Under the pieces are notes generated by a model. It searched no databases. It saw nothing but the letters and a program-made list of their open reading frames with translations, and had not been told where the DNA came from. Below are positions 1 through 8,257 of a stretch of DNA of 64,000 bases, one piece after another. The position numbers and the translations under genes are program-made. Within the stretch, counting starts at the first letter, position 1; each line of letters opens with the position of its first letter. The stretch is from Brucella haematophila (GTDB lineage Bacteria; Pseudomonadota; Alphaproteobacteria; Rhizobiales; Rhizobiaceae): the NCBI RefSeq assembly GCF_005938105.1, contig NZ_VCPE01000009.1, positions 62,001 to 126,000 on the forward strand. The letters run 5' to 3'.

Positions 1-314
1 GCTGCTGCCTCACGGGCCAGAGCAATCTGGGCCGTATCGGGCACGTCGGCTGCGGCCTGGACAGGTCTGCTTTCGGGCGAAGGTGTTGCGGCGGCTGAGG
101 GTTGCTGCCAGTTTTGCGCACGGCTTGGCTGATTTTGCTGCTGCTGTGGGCGAGGGCGCTCGGCTGCCTGCATGTCCTGTCGCGGTGCGGCAGGTGCACG
201 CTGCGGTTCGGCAAAGCGGTCGATAGGCGTGTCGGAGAGCGGCATGTCGACGCCCGCTTCCGCATAGAAGCGAAGCAGGCCTTCCATATCCAGTGTCTCG
301 CGGCCATCAGTCAT
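1..314 (-). CDS. Uracil-DNA glycosylase, family 4 (N-terminal part; runs off the window)
   Basis: Open frame on the minus strand from ATG at 314 to the left edge; only about 104 residues are in the window. The visible part begins MTDGRETLDMEGLLRFYAEA, continues with a 'GVDMPLSDTPIDRF' stretch, then a Pro/Gln-rich linker, and ends at 'DTAQIALAREAA'. This is the N-terminal layout I associate with rhizobial family 4 uracil-DNA glycosylases, which lie next to etfQO in that group. The Fe-S cysteines and catalytic motifs fall outside the window, so the call rests on the N-terminus and gene context. The family removes uracil from DNA in base excision repair. It is divergent from etfQO. Confidence 0.6.
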   Translation of the reverse strand, partial: MTDGRETLDMEGLLRFYAEAGVDMPLSDTPIDRFAEPQRAPAAPRQDMQAAERPRPQQQQNQPSRAQNWQQPSAAATPSPESRPVQAAADVPDTAQIALAREAA

Positions 315-752
315 CTTTGTACCTCAACAGATGAGGTGGCGAATTTTGGCGGTGAATGCAAGAGCGCGTCGCGCTTTTCACGATCAAACCACGGACTAAC
401 CACCAGAAGCTTACACTGGGCGCAAGAAATCTTGCCAATCTCCACAGGTCGCGACAAAAAATCCCGACACGCCATTTTCAAACAATTGAAATTGACGTTT
501 ACGTCAAAGTAAATATCATTAAACGCACTCAGACGCCGATTTTGGACAATTCGACGCATTTGCGACAGTTGCTAACTCTGTAAGAGGATAAAGGCGAATG
601 ACGGGAACAGGCAAATCCTATTGCATGCTGCCCAGCGCTGGCCAAACAGCCGGTTGATGGGTATTCGCAATGGGATTATGCGTAAAAACAATTGGATGCA
701 TCATCCACACTATCGTAGTGAAACGGTGATGTCATACCGAACGGAGGGATGA
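315..752. other. Intergenic region between the glycosylase and etfQO
   Basis: This 438-bp gap between divergent genes has no ORF that looks coding. It must hold both promoters. The only structured element seen is the palindrome at 492-507, listed separately. Confidence 0.5.
492..507. promoter_or_regulatory. Palindrome TTGACGT-TT-ACGTCAA, candidate operator
   Basis: Seven-base perfect arms separated by TT, about 245 bp upstream of etfQO. The form resembles MerR-family (LiuR-like) operators that control fatty-acid and branched-chain amino-acid catabolism in proteobacteria, regulons that often include ETF genes. The assignment to LiuR is an inference from motif shape and neighbour. Confidence 0.4.
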
Positions 753-2459
753 ATGTCCGAAGCCCCAGAACATGCGAACCAGGAGCTTCCCGAACGCGAG
801 AGCATGGAATTTGACGTTGTGATCGTCGGCGCGGGCCCCGCGGGTCTTGCCGCGGCGATCCGCCTGAAGCAGGTCAATCCAGAGCTTTCAGTCGTGGTCC
901 TTGAAAAAGGCGGGGAAGTTGGTGCGCATATCCTGTCTGGCGCTGTTGTCGATCCGGTGGGTATCGACCAGCTTTTGCCGGACTGGCGCGACGATGAGGG
1001 GCATCCTTTCAAGACGCCGGTGACGGACGATCATTTCCTGTTGCTGGGGCCTGCGGGTTCAGTGCGTTTGCCGAACTTCGCCATGCCGCCTTTGATGAAC
1101 AATCACGGTAATTACATCGTGTCGCTCGGCAATGTCTGTCGTTGGCTTGGCACGAAGGCCGAAGAGCTTGGCGTCGAAATCTATCCGGGCTTTGCTGCGA
1201 CCGAAGTTCTCTACAATGACGAAGGCGCTGTCATCGGTGTGGCCACAGGCGACATGGGCGTTGAGCGCGACGGCACGCATGGGCCGAACTATACGCGGGG
1301 CATGGCGCTGCTCGGCAAGTATACGCTGATCGGCGAAGGCGCACGCGGTTCGCTGGCCAAGCAATTGATCTCGAAGTTCAAGCTGGATGAAGGCCGCGAG
1401 CCGGGCAAGTTCGGCATCGGCCTCAAGGAATTGTGGCAGGTCGATCCGTCCAAGCACAAGCCGGGTCTGGTACAGCACTCGTTTGGCTGGCCGCTCGACA
1501 TGAAGACCGGCGGCGGTTCGTTCCTCTATCATCTCGAAGACAATATGGTTGCGGTCGGCTTCGTGCTGCATCTCAACTATAAGAACCCGTATCTGTCGCC
1601 GTTTGAAGAATTCCAGCGTTTCAAGACGCATCCGGCCATCAAGGATGTCTTCGAAGGTGGTAAGCGTCTGTCCTATGGCGCACGCGCCATTACCGAAGGC
1701 GGCTTCCAGTCGGTGCCGAAACTGTCCTTCCCGGGCGGTGCGCTGATCGGTTGCTCGGCTGGTTTTGTGAACGTGCCGCGTATCAAGGGCAGCCACAATG
1801 CGGTTCTGTCCGGCATTCTCGCCGCTGACAAGCTGGCGGAAGCCATTGCTGCCGGTCGCGCCAATGACGAGCCGGTCGAGATTGAGAACAGCTGGCGTTC
1901 AAGCCTGATCGGCAAAGACCTGAAGAAGGTTCGCAACGTCAAGCCGCTGTGGTCGAAGTTCGGCACGGTGATCGGCGTCGCTCTGGGCGGCCTCGATATG
2001 TGGACCAACCAGCTGTTCGGCTTCTCGTTCTTCGGTACGCTCAAGCACGGCAAGAACGACGCGCAGTCGCTCGAACCGGCGGCAAAGCACAAAAAGATCG
2101 ACTATCCGAAGCCGGATGGTGTTCTGACCTTTGATCGTCTGTCGTCGGTGTTTCTATCGAACACCAATCATGACGAGAATGAACCGATCCATCTGCAAGT
2201 CCGCGACATGCAGTTGCAGACGTCGTCGGAACACGATGTCTTCGCTGGCCCGTCGACGCGCTATTGCCCGGCAGGCGTCTATGAATGGGTGGACAAGGAC
2301 GGCAACTCGGCTGCTGATCCAAGCGCCAAGGATGTTCGTTTCGTCATCAACGCGCAGAACTGCGTGCATTGCAAGACGTGCGACATCAAGGACCCGAACC
2401 AGAACATCAACTGGGTGCCGCCACAAGGCGGCGAAGGACCGGTCTATGTGAACATGTAA
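753..2459 (+). CDS. etfQO: Electron transfer flavoprotein-ubiquinone oxidoreductase
   Basis: This 568-aa protein passes electrons from reduced ETF to ubiquinone, linking acyl-CoA and amino-acid dehydrogenases to the membrane quinone pool. An N-terminal Rossmann motif GAGPAGL (about residues 26-32) binds FAD. The C-terminal ferredoxin-like part carries the [4Fe-4S] cysteines in CPAGVYEW and NCVHCKTCDIKDP. Length matches the family. The start is set by GGAGG about 7 nt upstream of ATG. A 30-bp degenerate copy of the gene's 3' end lies 80 bp downstream (2510-2539). The gene appears monocistronic, with a possible operator palindrome upstream. Confidence 0.97.
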   Translation: MSEAPEHANQELPERESMEFDVVIVGAGPAGLAAAIRLKQVNPELSVVVLEKGGEVGAHILSGAVVDPVGIDQLLPDWRDDEGHPFKTPVTDDHFLLLGPAGSVRLPNFAMPPLMNNHGNYIVSLGNVCRWLGTKAEELGVEIYPGFAATEVLYNDEGAVIGVATGDMGVERDGTHGPNYTRGMALLGKYTLIGEGARGSLAKQLISKFKLDEGREPGKFGIGLKELWQVDPSKHKPGLVQHSFGWPLDMKTGGGSFLYHLEDNMVAVGFVLHLNYKNPYLSPFEEFQRFKTHPAIKDVFEGGKRLSYGARAITEGGFQSVPKLSFPGGALIGCSAGFVNVPRIKGSHNAVLSGILAADKLAEAIAAGRANDEPVEIENSWRSSLIGKDLKKVRNVKPLWSKFGTVIGVALGGLDMWTNQLFGFSFFGTLKHGKNDAQSLEPAAKHKKIDYPKPDGVLTFDRLSSVFLSNTNHDENEPIHLQVRDMQLQTSSEHDVFAGPSTRYCPAGVYEWVDKDGNSAADPSAKDVRFVINAQNCVHCKTCDIKDPNQNINWVPPQGGEGPVYVNM

Positions 2460-2509
2460 TGGTTCACATTCGAGACCGTGTCCGTCTCGTCCGCCGCTGT
2501 AAGAATGTC

Positions 2510-2539
2510 GGCGAAGGACCAGTCTACGTGAACATGTAA
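2510..2539 (+). pseudogene. Duplicated remnant of the etfQO 3' end
   Basis: Thirty bases match the last nine codons and stop of etfQO (2430-2459) at an exact 80-bp offset, with only two differences (cggtctatg versus cagtctacg). Similarity continues for about 10 bp past both stop codons. It encodes nothing by itself and looks like a relic of a short tandem duplication or recombination at the gene's end. Confidence 0.75.
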
Positions 2540-2573
2540 ATGTCCACATGAGGCGTCTGTTTCTGCCAGATAT

Positions 2574-2605
2574 GCTACCTAGCAGTCGAGCAACTGCTAG
2601 GTAGC
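2574..2605. terminator. 13-bp hairpin shared by etfQO and the PhzF-like gene
   Basis: Perfect 13-bp arms (2574-2586 and 2593-2605) with a 6-nt loop lie between convergent genes. The minus-strand stop codon of the PhzF-like gene (2597-2599) is inside the right arm. No T-run follows on either strand, so intrinsic termination is plausible but not certain. Confidence 0.6.
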
Positions 2606-3397
2606 TTCCGGCAGGAAGATCGTGGCTTCCATGAATGTCACGGCGTTGCCGCGCAGAATAACGCGGTCCCCGACCAATTCGCAGTCGAGCCATCCTCCAC
2701 GTGCCGACGCCTGATAGGCTGTCAGCGTGTCGCGCTGCAATCGCGAAGCCCAGTAGGGCACAAGCGTGGCATGGATGGAACCTGTCACCGGATCTTCCGG
2801 AATTCCCGCCCCCGGAACAAAATAGCGCGACACAAAGTGCGCTTTTGCATCTGCCTCATCCTGACCTGTCACGACAAGACCGACGGAGCCGAGAAGGGCG
2901 ATTGCCGCCAGGTCTGGAACGAATTTGCGCACGGCATCGGCGCTGCCCAGATCGGCAAAGAAATTCTCAAAATTGCGAAAGATGCGAACCGGCGGTTCAA
3001 CGAAAATATCCGCAATTTCGTGTGGCAGCGCATCGATAGGTTCTGGCGACAGACGGGGAATGTCGAGACTGTATCCGTTCGTCTCTCGCGATACGCTCAG
3101 TTCACCAACCCGCGTGTGAAAGACCAGCGATGTATCGGCCTTTCCCGTGGTGAACAGGACATGCGCTGTTGCGAGGGTGGCGTGACCACAGAAATCAACC
3201 TCAAGCGCCGGGGCGAACCAGCGCAAATCCCATGCGCCATCGGGGCGGGCTTTGACAAAGGCGGTTTCGGCGAGATTATTCTCCTGCGCAATTGCCAGCA
3301 TTTGCCCATCCGGCAGCCAGTCTTCAAGGATGAGGACAGCAGCTGGGTTTCCTGCGAAGACTTGATCAGTGAATGCATCGACCTGATACATCTGCAT
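2597..3397 (-). CDS. PhzF-family isomerase/epimerase-like protein
   Basis: 266 aa. Start at 3397 because AGGAG sits about 9 nt upstream; the open frame extends further but without such a site. The N-terminus MQMYQVDAF followed by FAGNPAAV is the classic PhzF opening, and NLAETAF contains the family's catalytic glutamate. FCGHATLA and PEDPVTGSIH are the two conserved glycine loops of the diaminopimelate-epimerase-like fold. Members isomerise small acidic substrates such as the phenazine precursor DHHA. No phenazine genes are nearby, so the substrate is unknown. It is convergent with etfQO. Confidence 0.9.
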   Translation of the reverse strand: MQMYQVDAFTDQVFAGNPAAVLILEDWLPDGQMLAIAQENNLAETAFVKARPDGAWDLRWFAPALEVDFCGHATLATAHVLFTTGKADTSLVFHTRVGELSVSRETNGYSLDIPRLSPEPIDALPHEIADIFVEPPVRIFRNFENFFADLGSADAVRKFVPDLAAIALLGSVGLVVTGQDEADAKAHFVSRYFVPGAGIPEDPVTGSIHATLVPYWASRLQRDTLTAYQASARGGWLDCELVGDRVILRGNAVTFMEATIFLPEAT

Positions 3398-3504
3398 GCG
3401 GAAAGCTCCTTGCTGTGGGTGGTGCTGCCGTCGCCCGTAAAGTTCAGCAGCAGCATCCACTTGAATTCCGCATTTTAGTCAAGGTCCGGGCCGTGAACTG
3501 CTCG

Positions 3505-4518
3505 TTATTGAAGCATAACGGACTGCGTTTCCGGTTCGTCTTCGTCCGGGCGCACCGGGGCTGGAACGGAGAAGTCCAGCCGCACCGGCAGGTGATCCGA
3601 ACCGGCGTCTTCGCGGGCTGAAACCTTGGGCGAAACAACATCCGCGCTGGTGAAAATCTGATCGATAGGCAGGCCGAGATAAGGCGCCAGTGACACCGGC
3701 AGGAAGGACGGGAACCATGTTCCGCCAATGCCGGTCATATGCGTGGTTTTGGATGCGGCCTCGACCCGGCGAACGGCATTGCTCCACGGCACGGCGTTCA
3801 GATCACCTGCGATGATCGTTGGCCCTGCTAATTGGTTCAGGCCCGGTTCGATATAGCCAAGCTGATAGGGCTGCCAGCGCGGCCATGGCCATGAAAAATG
3901 CAGAGAAGCGACATTGATGTGCGTGCCGCCGAGATCAACGGGAGCGATGGCGAGCAATCCGTCACCGATGCATACGGGCTGACCGCCTTCAACAAAGGGG
4001 CGGCGGGACAGAATGCCGACGCCCCAGGTTCGCGAATCTTCACGGCAGCTGAGACGATAGGGATAGGTGGCCTGAAGAATATCCAGCCACTTTGTCCACT
4101 GCTCGCTGGCTTCCTGATAGGCGATGATATCCGGCTTTTCGCGGGCGATCATCTGCAAGATGCGCTTTGGCTCCGGATTGTCCTCGCGCAGATTGATCTG
4201 AACAAGGCTGTAGCGCGGCCCCGTAGTTTCGGCTGTGGTCGCGCCTGCCGAACCGCTGAGAAAATCACGCGCCATACCGAGCGTGGTGCTGAGCGCCATG
4301 ATAGCGAACAGGAGCAGCATCGCGCCTTCGCGCCGCATCTTGGTGAAGAGCAGCGGCAGGGCCAGCACGATCATCAGGACGGCAAGATGCGCGCGGAAAT
4401 GCGAAAATGTATCAAGCGCGGGATGAACCGCGCCGAGAAATCCCAGCACAAGCGGGATGGACACCGCCACAGCGGCAAGCAGCAACAGGAAGGGGATGTT
4501 CTCACGGCTTTTCGACAT
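3505..4518 (-). CDS. Membrane-anchored endonuclease/exonuclease/phosphatase-family protein
   Basis: 337 aa. The first ~90 residues form three hydrophobic segments (about 8-30, 42-58, 65-82), followed by a soluble EEP domain. Visible EEP motifs are VQINLREDN, AYQEASEQW (metal-binding Glu), GDLNAVPWS and the terminal GSDHLPVRL with catalytic Asp and His. The domain hydrolyses phosphodiester bonds in nucleic acids or phospholipids; this arrangement is common among rhizobial proteins of unknown substrate. An octamer-repeat hairpin lies directly upstream of its start, between it and amn. Confidence 0.85.
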   Translation of the reverse strand: MSKSRENIPFLLLLAAVAVSIPLVLGFLGAVHPALDTFSHFRAHLAVLMIVLALPLLFTKMRREGAMLLLFAIMALSTTLGMARDFLSGSAGATTAETTGPRYSLVQINLREDNPEPKRILQMIAREKPDIIAYQEASEQWTKWLDILQATYPYRLSCREDSRTWGVGILSRRPFVEGGQPVCIGDGLLAIAPVDLGGTHINVASLHFSWPWPRWQPYQLGYIEPGLNQLAGPTIIAGDLNAVPWSNAVRRVEAASKTTHMTGIGGTWFPSFLPVSLAPYLGLPIDQIFTSADVVSPKVSAREDAGSDHLPVRLDFSVPAPVRPDEDEPETQSVMLQ

Positions 4519-4559
4519 GAGATGCCTTTAGGGATGGATTACGGCGCGATGATGGAAGG

Positions 4560-4656
4560 AAGGCAGTAAGGCAGTAGGGCAATAAGGCAGTATGTTAAGG
4601 GCGCTAGTTGTCGCCAACCAACATATTGCCCTACTGCCTTACTGCCCTATTGCCTT
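4560..4656. repeat. Inverted arrays of degenerate octamers (HOOF-like, AGGGCAGT family)
   Basis: The left arm (4560-4596) is made of 8-nt units AAGGCAGT, AAGGCAGT, AGGGCAAT, AAGGCAGT. The right arm (4620-4656) is the reverse complement of a similar array, leaving a ~23-nt centre. The unit is close to AGGGCAGT, the octamer of the Brucella variable-number loci used for HOOF-Print typing. On the minus strand it lies after amn and before the EEP gene and would fold into a long imperfect hairpin. Confidence 0.8.
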
Positions 4657-4660
4657 CGAT

Positions 4661-6163
4661 CTACTGGAACGCCGTTTCGTAGAAGCTTCTGAGCTTGCGT
4701 GAATGCAGCCTTTCGTCCGGCATGGCAGCGATTTTTTCCACCGCACGAATGCCGATCCGCAGATGCTGCGCCACCTGCCGCTTGTAGAATTCGGTGGCCA
4801 TGCCCGGCAGCTTCAGTTCGCCGTGCAGCGGCTTGTCCGATACGCAGAGCAAGGTGCCGTAGGGCACGCGGAAACGGAAGCCGTTGGCGGCGATGGTGGC
4901 CGATTCCATGTCGAGTGCAACCGCGCGCGCCTGCGAAAGGCGCTGCACAGGGCCGCGCTGGTCGCGCAGCTCCCAGTTGCGATTGTCGATGGTGGCAACG
5001 GTACCGGTGCGCATGATGCGCTTGAGGTCGTAGCCTTCGAGGCCGGTGATTTCTTCGACCGCTTCTTCCAGTGCGACCTGAATTTCCGCCAGCGCGGGCA
5101 GGGGAACCCAGACCGGCAGGTCGTCGTCCAGCACGTGGTCCTCACGCATATAAGCGTGGGCCAGCACATAATCGCCGAGCTGCTGGCTGTTGCGCAGGCC
5201 AGCGCAATGGCCGAGCATCAGCCATGCATGCGGACGCAGCACGGCGATATGGTCGGTGATTGTCTTGGCGTTGGAAGGCCCGACGCCAATATTGACCATG
5301 GTGATGCCGGAATGGTCGGAGCGCTGCAAATGATAGGCAGGCATCTGCGGCAGGCGCGCCAAAGGGGTGCCCTCGCTCGGCGCGGTTTCGCCTGCACGGG
5401 TAATCAGATTGCCCGGTTCCACGAATTGTTCGTAACCGCCGCCGCCCTGCGCCATCAGATCGCGGGCATAGGCGCAGAACTCGTCCATGTAGAACTGATA
5501 ATTGGTGAAGAGCACGAAGTTCTGGAAATGGGCCGGGCTCGTTGCCGTATAATGCGCCAACCGGTGCAGCGAATAGTCGATGCGCTGGGCCGTGAAAGGC
5601 GCTAGCGGCATCGGTTCGCCGGGTGCTGGTTCAAAATCGGCATTGACGATTTTGTCGTCTGTCGCAGCCAGATCCGGCACGTCGAAAAGATCGCGCAGCG
5701 GATGCTGGAAGGCGCTGGCGACGGAGGCCTCCACATAGGTGCCTTCCATGAACGCGAAATGGATCGGGATCGGCGTGGAAGACTCACGCACCGTCACCGT
5801 CACGCCGTGATTGCGCATCAGCAGGCGGATCTGTTCATTCAGATAATGATCGAACAGATCGGGACGGGTAATGGTCGCGGAATAGTCGCCCGGCGTTGAA
5901 ACATGGCCATAGGCCAGACGCGAATCCACATGCGCGAAACTCGATGTGGAAAGGCAAATCTCGGGGTAGAAGGCGCGATAGCGCTGTGCCGGAATTTCGC
6001 CGCGCGCGACCTTCTCGAAAGCATCGCGCAGAAAACCCGTATTGCGATCATAAAGCTTTTGCAGGGCGGCAACCGCCGCACTCGCATCGGTAAACACCTC
6101 TGGCTCGATTGGCGCTGGTGTTTTGATTTCGTTGAGAAATGGCTGTTCGATTCGCTGTGTCAT
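4661..6163 (-). CDS. amn: AMP nucleosidase
   Basis: 500 aa, the usual length for Amn, which cleaves AMP to adenine and ribose 5-phosphate and helps set adenylate levels. The N-terminal Amn-specific domain covers roughly residues 1-180 (ICLSTSSFAHVDSRLAYGHV). The C-terminal nucleoside-phosphorylase fold carries NIGVGPSNAKT, HAWLMLGHCAGLR and ALDMESATIAANG, whose MESAT contacts the ribose. The coding frame ends just before the octamer hairpin, which may end its transcript. Confidence 0.96.
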   Translation of the reverse strand: MTQRIEQPFLNEIKTPAPIEPEVFTDASAAVAALQKLYDRNTGFLRDAFEKVARGEIPAQRYRAFYPEICLSTSSFAHVDSRLAYGHVSTPGDYSATITRPDLFDHYLNEQIRLLMRNHGVTVTVRESSTPIPIHFAFMEGTYVEASVASAFQHPLRDLFDVPDLAATDDKIVNADFEPAPGEPMPLAPFTAQRIDYSLHRLAHYTATSPAHFQNFVLFTNYQFYMDEFCAYARDLMAQGGGGYEQFVEPGNLITRAGETAPSEGTPLARLPQMPAYHLQRSDHSGITMVNIGVGPSNAKTITDHIAVLRPHAWLMLGHCAGLRNSQQLGDYVLAHAYMREDHVLDDDLPVWVPLPALAEIQVALEEAVEEITGLEGYDLKRIMRTGTVATIDNRNWELRDQRGPVQRLSQARAVALDMESATIAANGFRFRVPYGTLLCVSDKPLHGELKLPGMATEFYKRQVAQHLRIGIRAVEKIAAMPDERLHSRKLRSFYETAFQ

Positions 6164-6203
6164 GGCTCAGTATAGCAGAGTTCACGACGATGGAATGACG
6201 CAG

Positions 6204-6371
6204 TTATGCGGTTCGTTGCAGGCTGACATAAAGCACAAGGCCAATGCCGCTCATCTTGCTGTGCTGGCCGATTTGCGTATAGGCGAAGGTGGCGGCCGGG
6301 CCGGTAAAAATTGCTGTGAAGAGGAATACCCGCAGGGCGATGCCCGCAGTCGAGCGGATGTTGGCGATCAT
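6204..6371 (-). CDS. Small hypothetical protein, 55 aa, translationally coupled
   Basis: The ATG at 6371 overlaps the TGA of the upstream 51-aa gene as ATGA, a typical coupling arrangement. The protein begins MIANIRSTAGIALRVFLFTA, with one hydrophobic segment (about residues 10-30) that could be a signal peptide or anchor, and a short polar tail ending YVSLQRTA. I do not recognise a family. The overlap and the adjoining similar-sized gene argue that it is real. Confidence 0.55.
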   Translation of the reverse strand: MIANIRSTAGIALRVFLFTAIFTGPAATFAYTQIGQHSKMSGIGLVLYVSLQRTA

Positions 6372-6523
6372 GGACGTGCCCCCGGCTTGACCTGGGCGGA
6401 AGCCAGCGGACCAAACACCGTCTGGTCACGATAGGTGTCGTGTTTCCTGTCGGCGAATACACCAGCGACAATCGCCAGCCCGGCGATCAGTAGCCATACA
6501 ATCGTCAAGCGTCTCAGCAACAT
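6368..6523 (-). CDS. Small hypothetical secreted or membrane protein, 51 aa
   Basis: Starts at ATG 6523 with a G-rich ribosome site (GGGGGC) upstream. It begins MLLRRLTIVWLLIAGLAIVA, a clear single transmembrane segment or signal peptide, followed by a charged stretch (FADRKHDTYRDQ) and a short tail. The stop overlaps the start of the next small gene by 4 nt, so the two form a bicistronic unit upstream of amn on the same strand. No family is recognised. Confidence 0.6.
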   Translation of the reverse strand: MLLRRLTIVWLLIAGLAIVAGVFADRKHDTYRDQTVFGPLASAQVKPGARP

Positions 6524-6754
6524 GAAAGCCCCCAAAAGGTTGAAATCCGTCCTTGTTGTTGCCCAGTTTAGCGAGTGCGCCTGAACCACATCTGAGGCTG
6601 CCGTTCATGCGCGGTTCAAAAATATTGATGTTCCGTTAAATGCGCCGCATTGGCCTTGTGCCTGTCGAAATGGGTCTTATGTTTCCCATCATTGGAATGC
6701 GGGAAGGATCCCGCCCAAATCCGCCGCACACTCTCGAACGAGTTGGAGAAAGCC

Positions 6755-7462
6755 ATGGTTGAACAGACAAAGCCCATCGAGCTGTATTATTGGCCAACGC
6801 CGAACGGCGTCAAAATCAGCATCATGCTGGAGGAACTTGGCGTTCCCTATGAGGTCAAATACGTCAATATCGGCAAGGGCGACCAGTTCAAACCGGACTT
6901 CCTGAAGATTGCCCCGAACAATCGCATGCCGGCGATCATCGATCCCGAAGGTCCGGGCGGCGAGCCGATCTCGGTTTTCGAATCCGGCGCCATTCTCCAA
7001 TATCTCGGACGCAAATTCGGCAAGTTCTACCCGACGGACGAGCGCAAGCGCGTGGCTGTTGACGAATGGCTGATGTGGCAGATGGGCGGGCTGGGTCCGA
7101 TGTCCGGTCAGGCAGGGCACTTCCGTCTCTATGCGCCGGAAAAGGTGCAGTATGGCATCGACCGTTATACCAACGAGGTCAATCGTCTCTATGGCGTGCT
7201 CAATCGTCAGCTCGAAGGCAAGGATTATATTGCAGGCGAATATTCCATCGCCGACATGGCCAGCATCGGCTGGGTGAATGCTTTCAAAAACTACGAGCAG
7301 AATCTTGACGAATTCCCGAATCTGAAGCGCTGGCACGACACCATGAATGCGCGTCCTGCCGTCGCGCGCGGTCTGGTTGTCGGCAAGGAAGAGCGGGAAA
7401 AATCCAATCTGGCCAACGACAAGGAAGCGCAGAAAATTCTCTTCGGTCAGAAGGCGCGCTAG
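6755..7462 (+). CDS. Glutathione S-transferase family protein (YfcG/YghU-like)
   Basis: 235 aa from the ATG at 6755, which has GGAG upstream; the frame is open 105 nt further but lacks a site. The N-terminal thioredoxin fold reads YYWPTPNGVKISIMLEELG, with TPNG typical of Nu-class enzymes such as YfcG, which act as glutathione-dependent disulfide reductases. NNRMPAI and FESGAILQYL are the glutathione-binding cis-Pro and Glu-Ser motifs. The helical C-terminal domain has GEYSIADMASIGW. A strong terminator follows, separating it from the convergent DUF2147 gene. Confidence 0.92.
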   Translation: MVEQTKPIELYYWPTPNGVKISIMLEELGVPYEVKYVNIGKGDQFKPDFLKIAPNNRMPAIIDPEGPGGEPISVFESGAILQYLGRKFGKFYPTDERKRVAVDEWLMWQMGGLGPMSGQAGHFRLYAPEKVQYGIDRYTNEVNRLYGVLNRQLEGKDYIAGEYSIADMASIGWVNAFKNYEQNLDEFPNLKRWHDTMNARPAVARGLVVGKEEREKSNLANDKEAQKILFGQKAR

Positions 7463-7476
7463 GCAGGAGATAAAAG

Positions 7477-7508
7477 AAAAGGGCGGCTGTTCAGGCCGCC
7501 CTTTTCGT
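7477..7508. terminator. Bidirectional intrinsic terminator
   Basis: AAAAGGGCGGC and GCCGCCCTTTTC form a GC-rich stem flanked by A and T runs, between the convergent GST and DUF2147 genes, so it can serve both. Confidence 0.9.
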
Positions 7509-7528
7509 TTGAAAATTGTTGTCGGCGA

Positions 7529-7876
7529 TTACTGGCGCGTCAGGCTTTCGCTCTTGCAAATCAGGCCGCCGAGCACACAGCCCGACAAGGAGAGCGTGTT
7601 GCCCTTGACGGATGCCTTGCCCGTATAGGTCTTGCCTTCGTCAAGCTTGTTCACTTCGCCCTTGTAGCTGCCATCCGTGCCAGACATGGTACCGATGGAC
7701 TTGCCCTTATATTCGCCGGTCATGACCGTGCCGCAGAACTTGTTGCCGCCGCAGGACGCATAGCTGATGATCGTGCCGTTCGGACGTTTCCAGCTGCCCA
7801 CGATTGCTTCGTCAGCAAGAGCGGGCGCGGCAACGCTGGCTGCAAGTGTCATTCCAAGAATAAGAGTGCGGATCAT
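7529..7876 (-). CDS. DUF2147-type secreted small protein
   Basis: 115 aa. Residues 1-21 form a signal peptide (MIRTLILGMTLAASVAAPALA) with an ALA cleavage site. The mature part contains IVGSWKRPNGTIISYASCG, a paired-cysteine region (CGGNKFCG), KSIGTMSGTDGSYKGEV and a C-terminal cysteine pair (CVLGGLIC). These match DUF2147-like periplasmic proteins of proteobacteria, whose role is unknown. Four cysteines in an exported protein suggest disulfides. Confidence 0.75.
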   Translation of the reverse strand: MIRTLILGMTLAASVAAPALADEAIVGSWKRPNGTIISYASCGGNKFCGTVMTGEYKGKSIGTMSGTDGSYKGEVNKLDEGKTYTGKASVKGNTLSLSGCVLGGLICKSESLTRQ

Positions 7877-8034
7877 TCATTCCTCCCGATGCGCGCCAGT
7901 CCCTCCATCGGGCGGTGGCGCAAGCCGCTTCATTCATTTGCCGTGGTCGCCGTAACCGGGATTGCCGTTTGATCACCGGCCCCCCAGATCGCGCCACTCA
8001 CCATGACGACAGTGTTCTCCCCATATCGTCACGA

Positions 8035-8050
8035 TTTACGCAAACGTAAA
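8035..8050. promoter_or_regulatory. TTTACG-CAAA-CGTAAA palindrome with an adjoining repeat
   Basis: Six-base arms with a 4-nt spacer, followed by another CGTAAAC copy. The core ACG...CGT is similar to that of the palindrome upstream of etfQO. It may be an operator for the DUF2147 gene or the Sel1-like gene; this is inference only. Confidence 0.3.
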
Positions 8051-8257
8051 CGTAAACGAGATTTCGCGAGAGCGGAAGCGGAATTTTCGCACTCGTGAGG
8101 GTGTCGGGCGAGGGGATTTCTTGCTGTTTGTAAACGCCGCAATGCACCAATCCTGCCGACCCCGATTGTCCTATGGTTATCATCCGGTTTCCATGCATCG
8201 AACGGATTTGAATCGACTTTTCGGGAAAATCCAGCAATCCGCGAGACTTGGATGTTT

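Noticed and set aside
4560-4656. CRISPR-like repeat array
   Set aside because: Units are 8 nt, contiguous, without spacers and arranged as two inverted arms; no cas genes occur.
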